Below are positions 17,630 to 25,604 of a stretch of DNA of 55,829 nt, in pieces. The translations under genes were made by a program, and so were the position numbers. Source of the DNA: Bacteroides sp. (GTDB lineage Bacteria; Bacteroidota; Bacteroidia; Bacteroidales; Muribaculaceae); NCBI GenBank assembly GCA_014801735.1, contig JAAVDO010000012.1, positions 1 to 55,829 on the forward strand. The letters are read 5' to 3'. The notes under the pieces are model-generated. The model was not told the origin of the DNA and made no database searches. It worked only from the letters and a program-made list of their open reading frames with translations. Positions within the stretch are counted from its first letter, which is position 1. Each line of letters opens with the position of its first letter.

Positions 17630-19192
17630 TTACTGTTTCAGGAATTTTGATGCATTTTTATCGAGAATGTCGGCGAACCTCTGCTGGGTGCGTAGTGGAG
17701 CGACTGACACATAAGGTGTGTCATCGGTCAGCCAGTTGTAGGCGTTGGCATATCCTTTGTCCAGCGCCTTTTCCATATATTCGAAAGCTTTGTCGTACTT
17801 CTCTCTGTAGGCATAATAGCAGGCTGCTATATAAGAGGCAGAGCCATCTGTGTCGGGCGCAAGCCGCATCACAGCCGACATCCAAGCATCAGCCTGCTCC
17901 GGCTTTCCGTCAACAAGCAGAAGAAACCCCCGCAGAGAATTGGGATCGTCGGGTTCGTAGGGCAGATCAAGTGCTACCCGGGCAAATTCAGGCGAGCCGG
18001 TAGCTGCTGTACGCTGAAGATAGTACAGGGGGCGATCGGACTGAGTCATTATTGCTTCGGCAAGTAGTGCAGAGGCCTCCTGATTGCGATTCAGCGCTAA
18101 TAGTATCCCGGCCTGGGCAGCCATAGCATCGGCAGACTCAGGAGCGAGCATGAGCGCTGACGACGCACTCTGAAGAGCGGCCTCATTGTTGCCAACAGCG
18201 TGTTGTAGTTTGGAGAGTATAAGGTAATAGGTGGCCGTTTTGCGAGTTGCCGGCGTAGATTCGAGCAGTGATTCGGCATCCTGATAACGACCGAGCGACA
18301 CCATCGATTCAGCTCTCGGCACGTCGAGAACGCCGTTGATGAATGGACCCGAACCATTGATATGATCGAGATCTTCGAGTGCCTGCAGATGATGGTTGTG
18401 CGCCGAACAGACAGATGCTCTCAGATAATAAAGAATTCCGGAGGTAGGCTTTTCGTCGAGGGCACGATTAAAGCCGTTAAGCACCGCAGGAAAATCCTCA
18501 TAGGACAGATCGACGAGTTTCTGGATAGCTTCGCCTGATGCTGCATCATCGCAGAAAACGGCCTGCAGATATTGATCGATGGCGGCTTCCGGTCGGTGAA
18601 GTGTCTTTAATATCTCTGCCTTTCCGCTATATGAGCTTCCTTTTTTGGGATAGAGATCAACAGCTTCATTTGCAAGTCCTATCGCCTTGTCGGCATCGCC
18701 GGCGAGAGCCTCAACTTTTGCGAGGCCGAAAATAGCCTGCGGATCGCGAGGTATCTGGCGTCGTATCTTGAGATAATCGGCACGCGCAGCATCGAGATTG
18801 CCCTGCTTAATGTGAAGACGGGCACGCGAAGACAATGAGGAAGGCTGATCGGGGAACAGCGTGATTGCCTCTGTGAGATCCTCAATAGCACCGTCGATAT
18901 CACCGGTGATCTCGCGCACGGCGGCCCTACGGCTCAGAATGGCATGCCGCATTCCTTTGTCGGAATTTTTGTCAAGCGAAAGGGCTTTGGTCAGATCGTC
19001 GAGAGCGAGGCTGAATCTGCCCGATGACTGGTATTCACCGGCACGACTGAGATAGAGATCGGCACTCTCGGGATTGTTCGCGATCATTTCGGTATATGTG
19101 TCGATGATATCCGACGAAATGCCGCGATGGGTCTGGGCGCTCATACCGGCAGCGAATACGACCATTGAGCAGAGGAGGGCACGGCGAATCAT
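17630..19192 (-). CDS. Periplasmic TPR-repeat protein
   Basis: The 520 residues start with a signal peptide (MIRRALLCSMVVFAAGMSA) and consist of consecutive tetratricopeptide repeats, for example DLYLSRAGEYQSSGRFSLAL, AIEDLTEAITLFPDQPSSLS and AIFGLAKVEALAGDADKAI. TPR proteins mediate protein-protein contacts; no catalytic domain is present. The start at 19192 overlaps the kdsA stop by ATGA. An upstream in-frame start at 19213 is less likely. Translation is thus coupled to kdsA. The partner could be the neighbouring DUF6377 regulator or envelope machinery; this is inference from gene order. Confidence 0.85.
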   Translation of the reverse strand: MIRRALLCSMVVFAAGMSAQTHRGISSDIIDTYTEMIANNPESADLYLSRAGEYQSSGRFSLALDDLTKALSLDKNSDKGMRHAILSRRAAVREITGDIDGAIEDLTEAITLFPDQPSSLSSRARLHIKQGNLDAARADYLKIRRQIPRDPQAIFGLAKVEALAGDADKAIGLANEAVDLYPKKGSSYSGKAEILKTLHRPEAAIDQYLQAVFCDDAASGEAIQKLVDLSYEDFPAVLNGFNRALDEKPTSGILYYLRASVCSAHNHHLQALEDLDHINGSGPFINGVLDVPRAESMVSLGRYQDAESLLESTPATRKTATYYLILSKLQHAVGNNEAALQSASSALMLAPESADAMAAQAGILLALNRNQEASALLAEAIMTQSDRPLYYLQRTAATGSPEFARVALDLPYEPDDPNSLRGFLLLVDGKPEQADAWMSAVMRLAPDTDGSASYIAACYYAYREKYDKAFEYMEKALDKGYANAYNWLTDDTPYVSVAPLRTQQRFADILDKNASKFLKQ

Positions 19193-19998
19193 TTTCCGAA
19201 AGAGTTTACACATTCACTCAGCCTGACGAGGCGGCGAAGCATTGGTTCGAGGAGGTCAAGGCGAAGCATATTCGCACCATCGCTTTTTGCGATCGACGGA
19301 TCGGGATGCGTTTCAAGAAAAATACCGTCGAGACCGGCTGCGACTCCGGCTTTGGCAATAGTCTCGATCAGCTCGGGGCGACCGCCGGTGACACCCGCGG
19401 TTTGATTGGGTTGTTGGAGCGAATGGGTGCAGTCGAGCACAACAGGGGCATATTGACGCATCACGGGCAGTCCGCGATAGTCAACGATCAGGTCCTGATA
19501 GCCGAAAGTGGTTCCGCGTTCAGTCAAAGCTATGTCGGTACCTCCGGCTTCGGTAACTTTTTCAACGGCAAAGCGCATGGATTCGGGCGAGAGGAACTGT
19601 CCTTTCTTGATGTTGATGCTACGGCCGGTTTTGGCGGCAGCTACAAGCAGATCGGTCTGCCGGCAAAGGAATGCCGGAATCTGAAGCACATTGACGTATT
19701 CGGCCGCCATTTCAGCTTCGGCTGCTGAATGAATGTCGGTAACGACGGGGATGCCTATCTCATCTCTAACTTTGGCAAGCACCTTCAGTGCTTTTTCATC
19801 GCCTATACCTGTGAAGGAGTCAAGGCGCGAACGATTAGCTTTCCGGTATGAACCTTTGAACATATACGGAATTCCCAGCTTCATGCAGATGCCGGCGATT
19901 TCCGTTGCTATATCAAGTGCCATTTTTTCCCCTTCGATCACGCAGGGACCGGCTATAAGATAGAATATGCCTGAATTGGTGGGCTGAAGATATTTCAT
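19189..19998 (-). CDS. kdsA: 3-deoxy-8-phosphooctulonate synthase
   Basis: KdsA condenses arabinose 5-phosphate with phosphoenolpyruvate to give KDO 8-phosphate for lipopolysaccharide. The 269 residues match: LIAGPCVIEGEKMALD, YMFKGSYRKANRSR, TDIHSAAEAEMAAEYVNVLQ, ALTERGTTFGY and DCTHSLQQPNQ. Cys19 in GPCVIE is the metal-ligand cysteine of the metal-dependent class, unlike the asparagine of E. coli. It lies 16 bases after rsmE and overlaps the TPR gene. Confidence 0.97.
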   Translation of the reverse strand: MKYLQPTNSGIFYLIAGPCVIEGEKMALDIATEIAGICMKLGIPYMFKGSYRKANRSRLDSFTGIGDEKALKVLAKVRDEIGIPVVTDIHSAAEAEMAAEYVNVLQIPAFLCRQTDLLVAAAKTGRSINIKKGQFLSPESMRFAVEKVTEAGGTDIALTERGTTFGYQDLIVDYRGLPVMRQYAPVVLDCTHSLQQPNQTAGVTGGRPELIETIAKAGVAAGLDGIFLETHPDPSIAKSDGANMLRLDLLEPMLRRLVRLSECVNSFGK

Positions 19999-20014
19999 TG
20001 GTCAGGAGTTTCAA

Positions 20015-20725
20015 TTATTCGTTTGCATGATCAAGTATGTGACAAGTGTCGGCGGCGACTATCGCGGCAGTCTCGGTGCGCAGGCGGCAGGGTCCAAGCG
20101 AAACAGGAATCCACCCTTCGTCGAGGGCGCGCCTGATTTCCTGAGGTGAGAAATCGCCTTCAGGACCTATCAGTATCACAGTATCGCTTTGCGGCCGATA
20201 TTCCTGTGCGAGCAGTAGCCTTGGAATGGTGCGGTCGCAGTAGGCTATAAACCGGTTGCAATCTTTAAAGGAATTGATAACATCGGTGACGGGTGTCAGG
20301 GGATCGATTTCAAGCAATACGCTTTTAAGACTTTGCTTCATCGCAGAAACAGCTATGCGTTCAAGGCGTTCGGGCTTGAGATCGCGCCTCTCGGAGTGTT
20401 CACACAACACGGGAATAAACCTGTTTATTCCGATCTCGGTGAGTTTCTCTACTGCCCATTCCATTCTGTCGATATGCTTTGTCGGGGCAACGGCAAGAAT
20501 GATTTTGTGGGTCCAGGGCAATGGCATAGGACGTCTGTCGACTATTTCTATCAATGTTTTTTTGCGGTCGGGAACGACTATTCGGCAGGTATAGCAGTTA
20601 CCTTTTCCGTCAATAGCCTGAAGTTCGTCGCCAGCGTTCATGCGAAGCACCTTTACCGCATGGGCCGAATCGCTCTCAGGTAGTGTAAGGGTGGTTGCTA
20701 TTTCGGGTGCGTAAAACTGAATCAT
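20015..20725 (-). CDS. rsmE: 16S rRNA (uracil1498-N3)-methyltransferase
   Basis: RsmE methylates U1498 in the 30S subunit using S-adenosylmethionine. The 236-residue protein has an N-terminal PUA-like domain (HAVKVLRMNAGDELQAIDGKG) and a SPOUT domain with the knot segments LIGPEGDFSPQEIRRAL and SLGPCRLRTETAAIVA. The segment KHIDRMEWAVEKLTEIGI is also characteristic. It sits between the nucleoside MFS gene (15 bases) and kdsA (16 bases) in the long minus-strand run. Confidence 0.96.
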   Translation of the reverse strand: MIQFYAPEIATTLTLPESDSAHAVKVLRMNAGDELQAIDGKGNCYTCRIVVPDRKKTLIEIVDRRPMPLPWTHKIILAVAPTKHIDRMEWAVEKLTEIGINRFIPVLCEHSERRDLKPERLERIAVSAMKQSLKSVLLEIDPLTPVTDVINSFKDCNRFIAYCDRTIPRLLLAQEYRPQSDTVILIGPEGDFSPQEIRRALDEGWIPVSLGPCRLRTETAAIVAADTCHILDHANE

Positions 20726-20740
20726 ATCCGGTCAGAGATT

Positions 20741-22093
20741 TCAGAGTTCATTGTGATTGCCGACAAAGCCTTCGGGCGCATCACCATCAATGTCTGCCGC
20801 AACTGTGGGTGAAATTACCGGACGTGAAGCTTTACCTTCGCGGAAGAATATCCAGAACAGGACGGCAACTGCAAGGGCATAGGCGGCGAAGATCATCCAG
20901 GTAGTGTGCCAGCCCTCTACCTGATTCAGACCTTCGGGCTGCGAGAAAACAAAGTTGTTGGCAACCGCTCCGGCAGCCATAGTGCCGAATGTGGCTCCAA
21001 CGCCATTTGTCATTAACATGAACAGTCCCTGAGCACTCGAGCGCATCGAGGGATCGGTCTGCTGATCCACGTACAGCGAGCCAGAGATATTAAAGAAGTC
21101 GAACGCAATGCCATAGACAATCATGGAGAGAATAAACATCCAGACTCCGCTACCGGGATCGCCTGTTGCGAATAGACCGAAGCGGGCGACCCAGGCGAAC
21201 ATTGCCATAAGCATTACACCCTTGATTCCGAAACGTTTCAGGCAGAAAGGGATGAGAAGGATACACAGCGTTTCGGATATCTGCGACAAGGAAATCAGGG
21301 CCGTGGCGTTGCGTGCGCCCCATGATGAAGCATATTCAGGCAGCGATCCGAAGCTGTTGATAAAAGCCGAGCCATAGCTGTTGGTGATCTGGAGCGAGAC
21401 GCCGAGCAGCAGCGAAAATATGAAGAATATCGCCATCGATCTGTTCTTGAACAGTGAGAACGCCTTCAGACCGAGACTCTCGGATAGAGAGGCCGCTTTC
21501 GACGAGCCGGCTACCGGACAAGATGGCATGGCAAGCGAATAAACACACATGACAAACGAGAATGCAGCACTCAGGTAGAGCTGCCAATAACTGTCCTGCA
21601 TTCTCATACCATCTACCGATATGAAATTCACCATAAGCATCGCAACGATGAATCCTACTGTACCGAATACGCGAATCGGCGGGAAATGCTTCACAGTATC
21701 GAGACCTGCCTTGTTCAAGGCTGAATATGCAACGGAATTGGCAAGTCCGATCGTAGGCATGAAAAAGGCGACAGATGCGGTATATAGCGTGAAAAGCGGA
21801 GCAAACTGAACCTCGGGCGAAAGCGCACAATAGGTGGCAGCTGCGGCCATGAATAATCCGGCCAGAAGATGACAGATGCTTAATAGTTTCTGTGCCTGTA
21901 TCCAGCGGTCGGCAGCAATACCGATCAGAGCAGGCATTACAATTGAAACGAGACCCTGTACGGTGTAGAACCAAAAAATATTACTGCCGAGGCCAATGCC
22001 CGAGAGGTAGATGCCGAGTGAAATGAGATAGGATCCCCACACGGCAAAATTCAGGAAATTTAGGGCTGCGAGCTTTATTTTTATATCGTTCAT
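20741..22093 (-). CDS. Nucleoside permease-like MFS transporter (NupG/NHS family)
   Basis: A 450-residue inner-membrane protein with about 12 membrane helices, starting MNDIKIKLAALNFLNFAVWG. It contains GIAADRWIQAQKLLSICHLL, PPIRVFGTVGFIVAML and YGIAFDFFNISGSLYVDQQ, and residues FMLMTNGVGATFGTM. This resembles the nucleoside:H+ symporter branch of the major facilitator superfamily, with an N-terminal half close to the NupG pattern. Proton-coupled nucleoside import is a family-level inference. It lies 45 bases after the bifunctional nuclease gene and 15 before rsmE. Confidence 0.85.
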   Translation of the reverse strand: MNDIKIKLAALNFLNFAVWGSYLISLGIYLSGIGLGSNIFWFYTVQGLVSIVMPALIGIAADRWIQAQKLLSICHLLAGLFMAAAATYCALSPEVQFAPLFTLYTASVAFFMPTIGLANSVAYSALNKAGLDTVKHFPPIRVFGTVGFIVAMLMVNFISVDGMRMQDSYWQLYLSAAFSFVMCVYSLAMPSCPVAGSSKAASLSESLGLKAFSLFKNRSMAIFFIFSLLLGVSLQITNSYGSAFINSFGSLPEYASSWGARNATALISLSQISETLCILLIPFCLKRFGIKGVMLMAMFAWVARFGLFATGDPGSGVWMFILSMIVYGIAFDFFNISGSLYVDQQTDPSMRSSAQGLFMLMTNGVGATFGTMAAGAVANNFVFSQPEGLNQVEGWHTTWMIFAAYALAVAVLFWIFFREGKASRPVISPTVAADIDGDAPEGFVGNHNEL

Positions 22094-22138
22094 GGATGTT
22101 AAGATTGGCGGATTGGTTAATGAACGCTTCTTGAATTT

Positions 22139-22759
22139 TCAGTGATGGTTTGCTTTCTTCTGACGGATGATCTGAGTAACCTTGGCAGCTTCCTCATACT
22201 TCTCATCGCGGATCAGTTCTTCGAGTGTTTTCTCAAGCTCTTCAACCGTGTACTGTTCCAGGCGGGGAGTGCGGAATGTGTCGCGCTCTTCATTGAGTTC
22301 GTTCTCCGGGTTCTCCACCTGATTTCCGTCCGGATCCGGACCCGTTTCCTCAAAAACAAAACCTGTTTCGCTCAGTATGGCCGGAGTTGTATAGATGGGA
22401 CAACCTGTTCTGACTGCTATAGCGATGGCATCAGACGTACGGGCATCGAGCACTATCTCGCGGGTGCCGTCGGTGAATGTCAGCTCACTCGAAAAAATAC
22501 CGTCTTCAAAGTTGTAGATATAAATTTCGCGCAACCTCACACCGAATCCCTGTGCAAGACTTACGAAAAGGTCGTGGGTGAGGGGTCGGGGCGGTGTCAC
22601 TCCTTCAATTTTCATCGCTATCGACTGAGCTTCTGCCGGACCGATGACAACGGGAATTCTGTAGGGCCCTCCCACCTGGGCGAGAATGAGAGCATAAGCG
22701 CCCGACTGAAGCTGATTGTAGGAAAGACCCATCACACGAAGACGAACACGGTTTTCCAT
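22139..22759 (-). CDS. Bifunctional nuclease family protein (DUF151) with C-terminal UvrB/C motif
   Basis: The 206 residues contain a BFN/DUF151 domain (about 1-145: LSYNQLQSGAYALILAQVGG, PVVIGPAEAQSIAMKIEG, VLDARTSDAIAIAVRTGCPI) and a C-terminal UVR motif (about 170-203, LEKTLEELIRDEKYEEAAKVTQ). Between them is an acidic linker. Plant and bacterial members have been reported to cleave DNA and RNA, but the domain's role in Bacteroidetes is not settled. The UVR motif is a protein-contact helix hairpin as in UvrB, ClpC and McsA. It lies 9 bases after mnmA. Confidence 0.88.
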   Translation of the reverse strand: MENRVRLRVMGLSYNQLQSGAYALILAQVGGPYRIPVVIGPAEAQSIAMKIEGVTPPRPLTHDLFVSLAQGFGVRLREIYIYNFEDGIFSSELTFTDGTREIVLDARTSDAIAIAVRTGCPIYTTPAILSETGFVFEETGPDPDGNQVENPENELNEERDTFRTPRLEQYTVEELEKTLEELIRDEKYEEAAKVTQIIRQKKANHH

Positions 22760-22768
22760 GACTTATAT

Positions 22769-23860
22769 TTATGCTTTTTCCAGCAATTGAGGGATGGTGA
22801 TTATACCCGAACCCAGACAGATTCTGCGGTCGGGTGTGTAGATTACTGTAAACTGACCGGGAGCGATTCCCTGAATATCGGTTTTACTCTTGACGATATA
22901 GGTGCCGGGAGCAACCCGAGTCAGTGTGCCGGCAGAAAACTCCGGAGTATGACGGTTTTTGAAAGTTATCTCTACTTCATGACAATCGTCAGGCCAGGGA
23001 TCGCGCGTGATCCACTGCATCTCAGTGAGAGGTAATTCCCGACCGAACTGGCGTCGGGTGTCATAACCACCGGATACGTAAATGATATTCTCTTCAACAT
23101 TCTTCCCGACTACATACCAGGGGCCTCCGCTGAGTCCGAGTCCTTTGCGCTGGCCTATAGTATGAAACCAGAAACCGTTGTGCGAACCGAGTATGCGCCC
23201 GGTCTCGATTTCAACTATAGGCCCCTGACGGGTGCCGAGATGACGACGTATGAAGTCGTTATAGTTAATGTTTCCAAGAAAGCAGATACCCTGGCTGTCG
23301 CGGCGGAACGCGTTGGGAAGACCCGAAGCAACGGCAATCTCCCTGACCCTGGATTTTGGCATGTTTCCGAGTGGAAACATGGCGTGGGCAAGCTGGGGAT
23401 ATGTTATCCGGGCAAGGAAGTCGGTCTGATCTTTCACGGGATCAACGGCGGTGCCGAGGTAAGTCAGACCATCGTTCTGATCAACAATGGTAGTGGCGTA
23501 GTGGCCGGTAGCTGTCTTGTCAAATTCGTGCCCCCAACGTTCTTCGAAATACCCGAATTTGATCACGCGGTTACACATGATGTCGGGATTGGGAGTCAGA
23601 CCTTTCTGCACGGTGGCAAGGGCGTATTCCATAACGTTGTCCCAATATTCCTGGTGCAGTGACACTACTTCAAAGGGCAATCTATAGCGGGCGGCGATAA
23701 ACTGGCACATCTCGATATCTTCGTCAGCCGAACAATCACCCTCGTCGGTGTCAAGGCCGATTCTGATATAAAACAGGTGGAGGTCATGGCCTTCTCCTAC
23801 AAGTTGATGAACAGCTACGGCGCTGTCGACTCCTCCTGAAATCAAAGCTGCAATCTTCAT
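22769..23860 (-). CDS. mnmA: tRNA 2-thiouridine(34) synthase MnmA
   Basis: MnmA adenylates and thiolates U34 of Lys, Glu and Gln tRNAs. It has 363 residues: PP-loop ALISGGVDSAVAV (residues 5-17), catalytic cysteines Cys96 (TPNPDIMCNRVIKF) and Cys193 (RRDSQGICFLG), and GHYATT. Downstream are the central and C-terminal beta domains (HTIGQRKGLGLSGG, RHTPEFSAGTLTRVAPG). The start is taken at ATG 23860 (MKIAALISGG); the frame extends upstream to 23905 but that would overlap the DoxX gene. Confidence 0.97.
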   Translation of the reverse strand: MKIAALISGGVDSAVAVHQLVGEGHDLHLFYIRIGLDTDEGDCSADEDIEMCQFIAARYRLPFEVVSLHQEYWDNVMEYALATVQKGLTPNPDIMCNRVIKFGYFEERWGHEFDKTATGHYATTIVDQNDGLTYLGTAVDPVKDQTDFLARITYPQLAHAMFPLGNMPKSRVREIAVASGLPNAFRRDSQGICFLGNINYNDFIRRHLGTRQGPIVEIETGRILGSHNGFWFHTIGQRKGLGLSGGPWYVVGKNVEENIIYVSGGYDTRRQFGRELPLTEMQWITRDPWPDDCHEVEITFKNRHTPEFSAGTLTRVAPGTYIVKSKTDIQGIAPGQFTVIYTPDRRICLGSGIITIPQLLEKA

Positions 23861-23891
23861 CTGATTCGGTGGGTTGATTTTGACAATCTTT

Positions 23892-24401
23892 TTATACTTC
23901 CTCAAGCAGGTCTTCCTCGCGGTCGCCCCGGCGTGAAATCAGGAAAAGCGATATAAAATAATCGAGAGAGATTTTTCCGGGCCCGGCAAGGATGATAAAG
24001 AAGTAGATGCCTATGAACATGATGGGCAGATAGCCGGGATCGGTCGATTCGAGTCCGTAGATCGAAGCGTTGGGCAACAGATCATGAAGTATATAATATT
24101 CAGCTACTATCATTGAAATAATCGGGGGTATTGTGGCAAGACGAGTCAGAAATCCGGCCATGATGAAAAGCGAACAGACGAGTTCGTTAATGATCATGAG
24201 TATCAGGCAGGTCTCAGATGACAGGCCGAGTAATGTCGGGAATTCAGCGCTTATAAGAGAGAAGTTCACGAGATGTCTGATTCCGAATTGCATAAACATC
24301 ACTCCGACAAAAAGACGAATGAACAGGCGCCCCATATTGCTATAGGTGTAGCCGGTACATCTAAGAAACAGATCGGTGAAGAATGTATTGATACTGCTCA
24401 T
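23892..24401 (-). CDS. DoxX-family membrane protein
   Basis: A 169-residue inner-membrane protein with four hydrophobic segments. MGRLFIRLFVGVMFMQFGIRH and ELVCSLFIMAGFLTRLATIP match the DoxX pattern, and the C-terminus ends in an acidic tail (RRGDREEDLLEEV). DoxX relatives are linked to thiol and redox processes in some bacteria, but the activity is uncertain. It is 9 bases after the DUF5106 thioredoxin-like gene, a neighbour that would fit a redox role. Confidence 0.85.
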   Translation of the reverse strand: MSSINTFFTDLFLRCTGYTYSNMGRLFIRLFVGVMFMQFGIRHLVNFSLISAEFPTLLGLSSETCLILMIINELVCSLFIMAGFLTRLATIPPIISMIVAEYYILHDLLPNASIYGLESTDPGYLPIMFIGIYFFIILAGPGKISLDYFISLFLISRRGDREEDLLEEV

Positions 24402-24410
24402 AACCCTTTA

Positions 24411-25289
24411 TTAAATTCTTGAAAGAAGATTGATTATGTAGTCGATCCCGACGTTTTTGTAGCGGATGCGGTGTTCGTTATCAAGTATGTAGAAAGAGGG
24501 AACGTGGCGGATATCGAGAAGATCATAGGCATTTGGCATGGCAGTCACGTCCCATTTCTCAGGATACGACTTAACGGCTTCAACCCATTCAGGGGTAGCT
24601 TCGTCAGGTGTTATTGCTATGATTTTCAGATCACCGCTTTCAATAAGTTTGTTTGCCGTAAGGTTGGCATCGAGACGAGCCCTGGCCAGACGGCAGTCTT
24701 CACAATCGGGATCATTGAAATAAATCAGTGTGATAGTGGCCGAGTCGGCAGCCAACGAAGATGCACGTCCGTCGGAAGTAGTATATGGAAGGTCGTTTAC
24801 CGTCTCACCTTCAAGATTGTTCCGGAGTATGTTGGCAAGACGGGCAAACCGCAGTTTGTTTGCTTTATCGGCTTTTTTGTTAATTGCGACCGCGGTGGCA
24901 AAGGGAAGGAATGCCTCGTCGGAAACAACGTTGGTACTGTCGCTGTAGAAATTCTTTTCAGCAAGCTGGGCTACAAAAACCAGGTCGGCAGGCTGTTTCT
25001 CAAGTTTCTTGAGCAACGAGGTGATTGAAGCGATAGCCTTCTCACGCGATCCCAGTGGAATGAAAGTGCAGTAGTGATCGAAAGCGGTAGCCATTTCCGC
25101 CTTGTTTGAGAAAGCCGACTCCAGATTGCACTTGTCCCAGAAGTGATCAAGCAGATAGTCGCTGCGCTCCTGCAGTGTTATCAGTTCGTCGGGGATCTCC
25201 GGATAAGGAAAATATCGCTGTTCGGTCTGAGCGTTAGCTGTGAGTAACGAGAACAAAAGCAGTATCGGGAAAAGAAGGCGATTGGTCAT
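24411..25289 (-). CDS. DUF5106 and thioredoxin-like domain protein, periplasmic
   Basis: The 292 residues have a signal peptide (MTNRLLFPILLLFSLLTANA), a helical DUF5106-like region (about 30-165) and a thioredoxin-fold domain with the CxxC pair Cys196-Cys199 in YFNDPDCEDCRLARARL. The cis-proline region is RHVPSFYILDNEHRI. It probably exchanges thiols or disulfides in the periplasm; the partner is unknown. It is the first gene of a nine-gene run (to 16024) with short gaps, and a -7 box lies upstream at 25364-25371. Confidence 0.87.
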   Translation of the reverse strand: MTNRLLFPILLLFSLLTANAQTEQRYFPYPEIPDELITLQERSDYLLDHFWDKCNLESAFSNKAEMATAFDHYCTFIPLGSREKAIASITSLLKKLEKQPADLVFVAQLAEKNFYSDSTNVVSDEAFLPFATAVAINKKADKANKLRFARLANILRNNLEGETVNDLPYTTSDGRASSLAADSATITLIYFNDPDCEDCRLARARLDANLTANKLIESGDLKIIAITPDEATPEWVEAVKSYPEKWDVTAMPNAYDLLDIRHVPSFYILDNEHRIRYKNVGIDYIINLLSRI

Positions 25290-25363
25290 AGGAATGAAAT
25301 AGTTTTGACAGGTTGATTCAAAAACATGTCATAGTGGCATGACACTTTGTCTGTATATTTACG

Positions 25364-25371
25364 CAAAGATA
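25364..25371 (-). promoter_or_regulatory. -7 box of the DUF5106-to-DUF6377 run
   Basis: Minus-strand TATCTTTG at 25371-25364, 75 bases before the ATG at 25289. No TTTG at the standard distance; CAA/CAAA on the plus strand occur 16 and 23 bases away. Confidence 0.55.
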
Positions 25372-25450
25372 TGAAATATTACTGAATCAAGTTGCAAACG
25401 ATGTTTAAAAATCAATTTTAAGCATTGGAAAGTGAGGTATAAAGCCGTTG

Positions 25451-25490
25451 TGGCAGATTTTCTGCAAACCTATTTGGCATGATTATTGTT
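25451..25490 (+). promoter_or_regulatory. Two candidate sigma-54-type elements upstream of clpB
   Basis: TGGCAGATTTTCTGCA (25451-25466) has the GG-N10-GC spacing of RpoN promoters. TGGCATGATTATTGTT (25475-25490) matches nearly as well but has GT in place of GC. They are 24 bases apart and 115-150 bases before the clpB start. No TAnnTTTG box is seen for clpB. The rest of 25290-25604 holds the divergent promoter and a weak hairpin near 25536-25562. Confidence 0.4.
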
Positions 25491-25604
25491 AAAGGTATAA
25501 GAAAGAACAGAACGGAATTAACCGTTTTTTCTTTCCCGCTTCCCACCTTTATAGCGGGGAGATCTAATTATTAAACACACAGATAACTGTTTATTTATTT
25601 GAAT

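Noticed and set aside
25334..25353. Inverted repeat TGTCAT/ATGACA near the DUF5106 promoter
   Set aside because: Six-base arms with a six-base gap are common by chance in AT-rich sequence, and no regulator is suggested.
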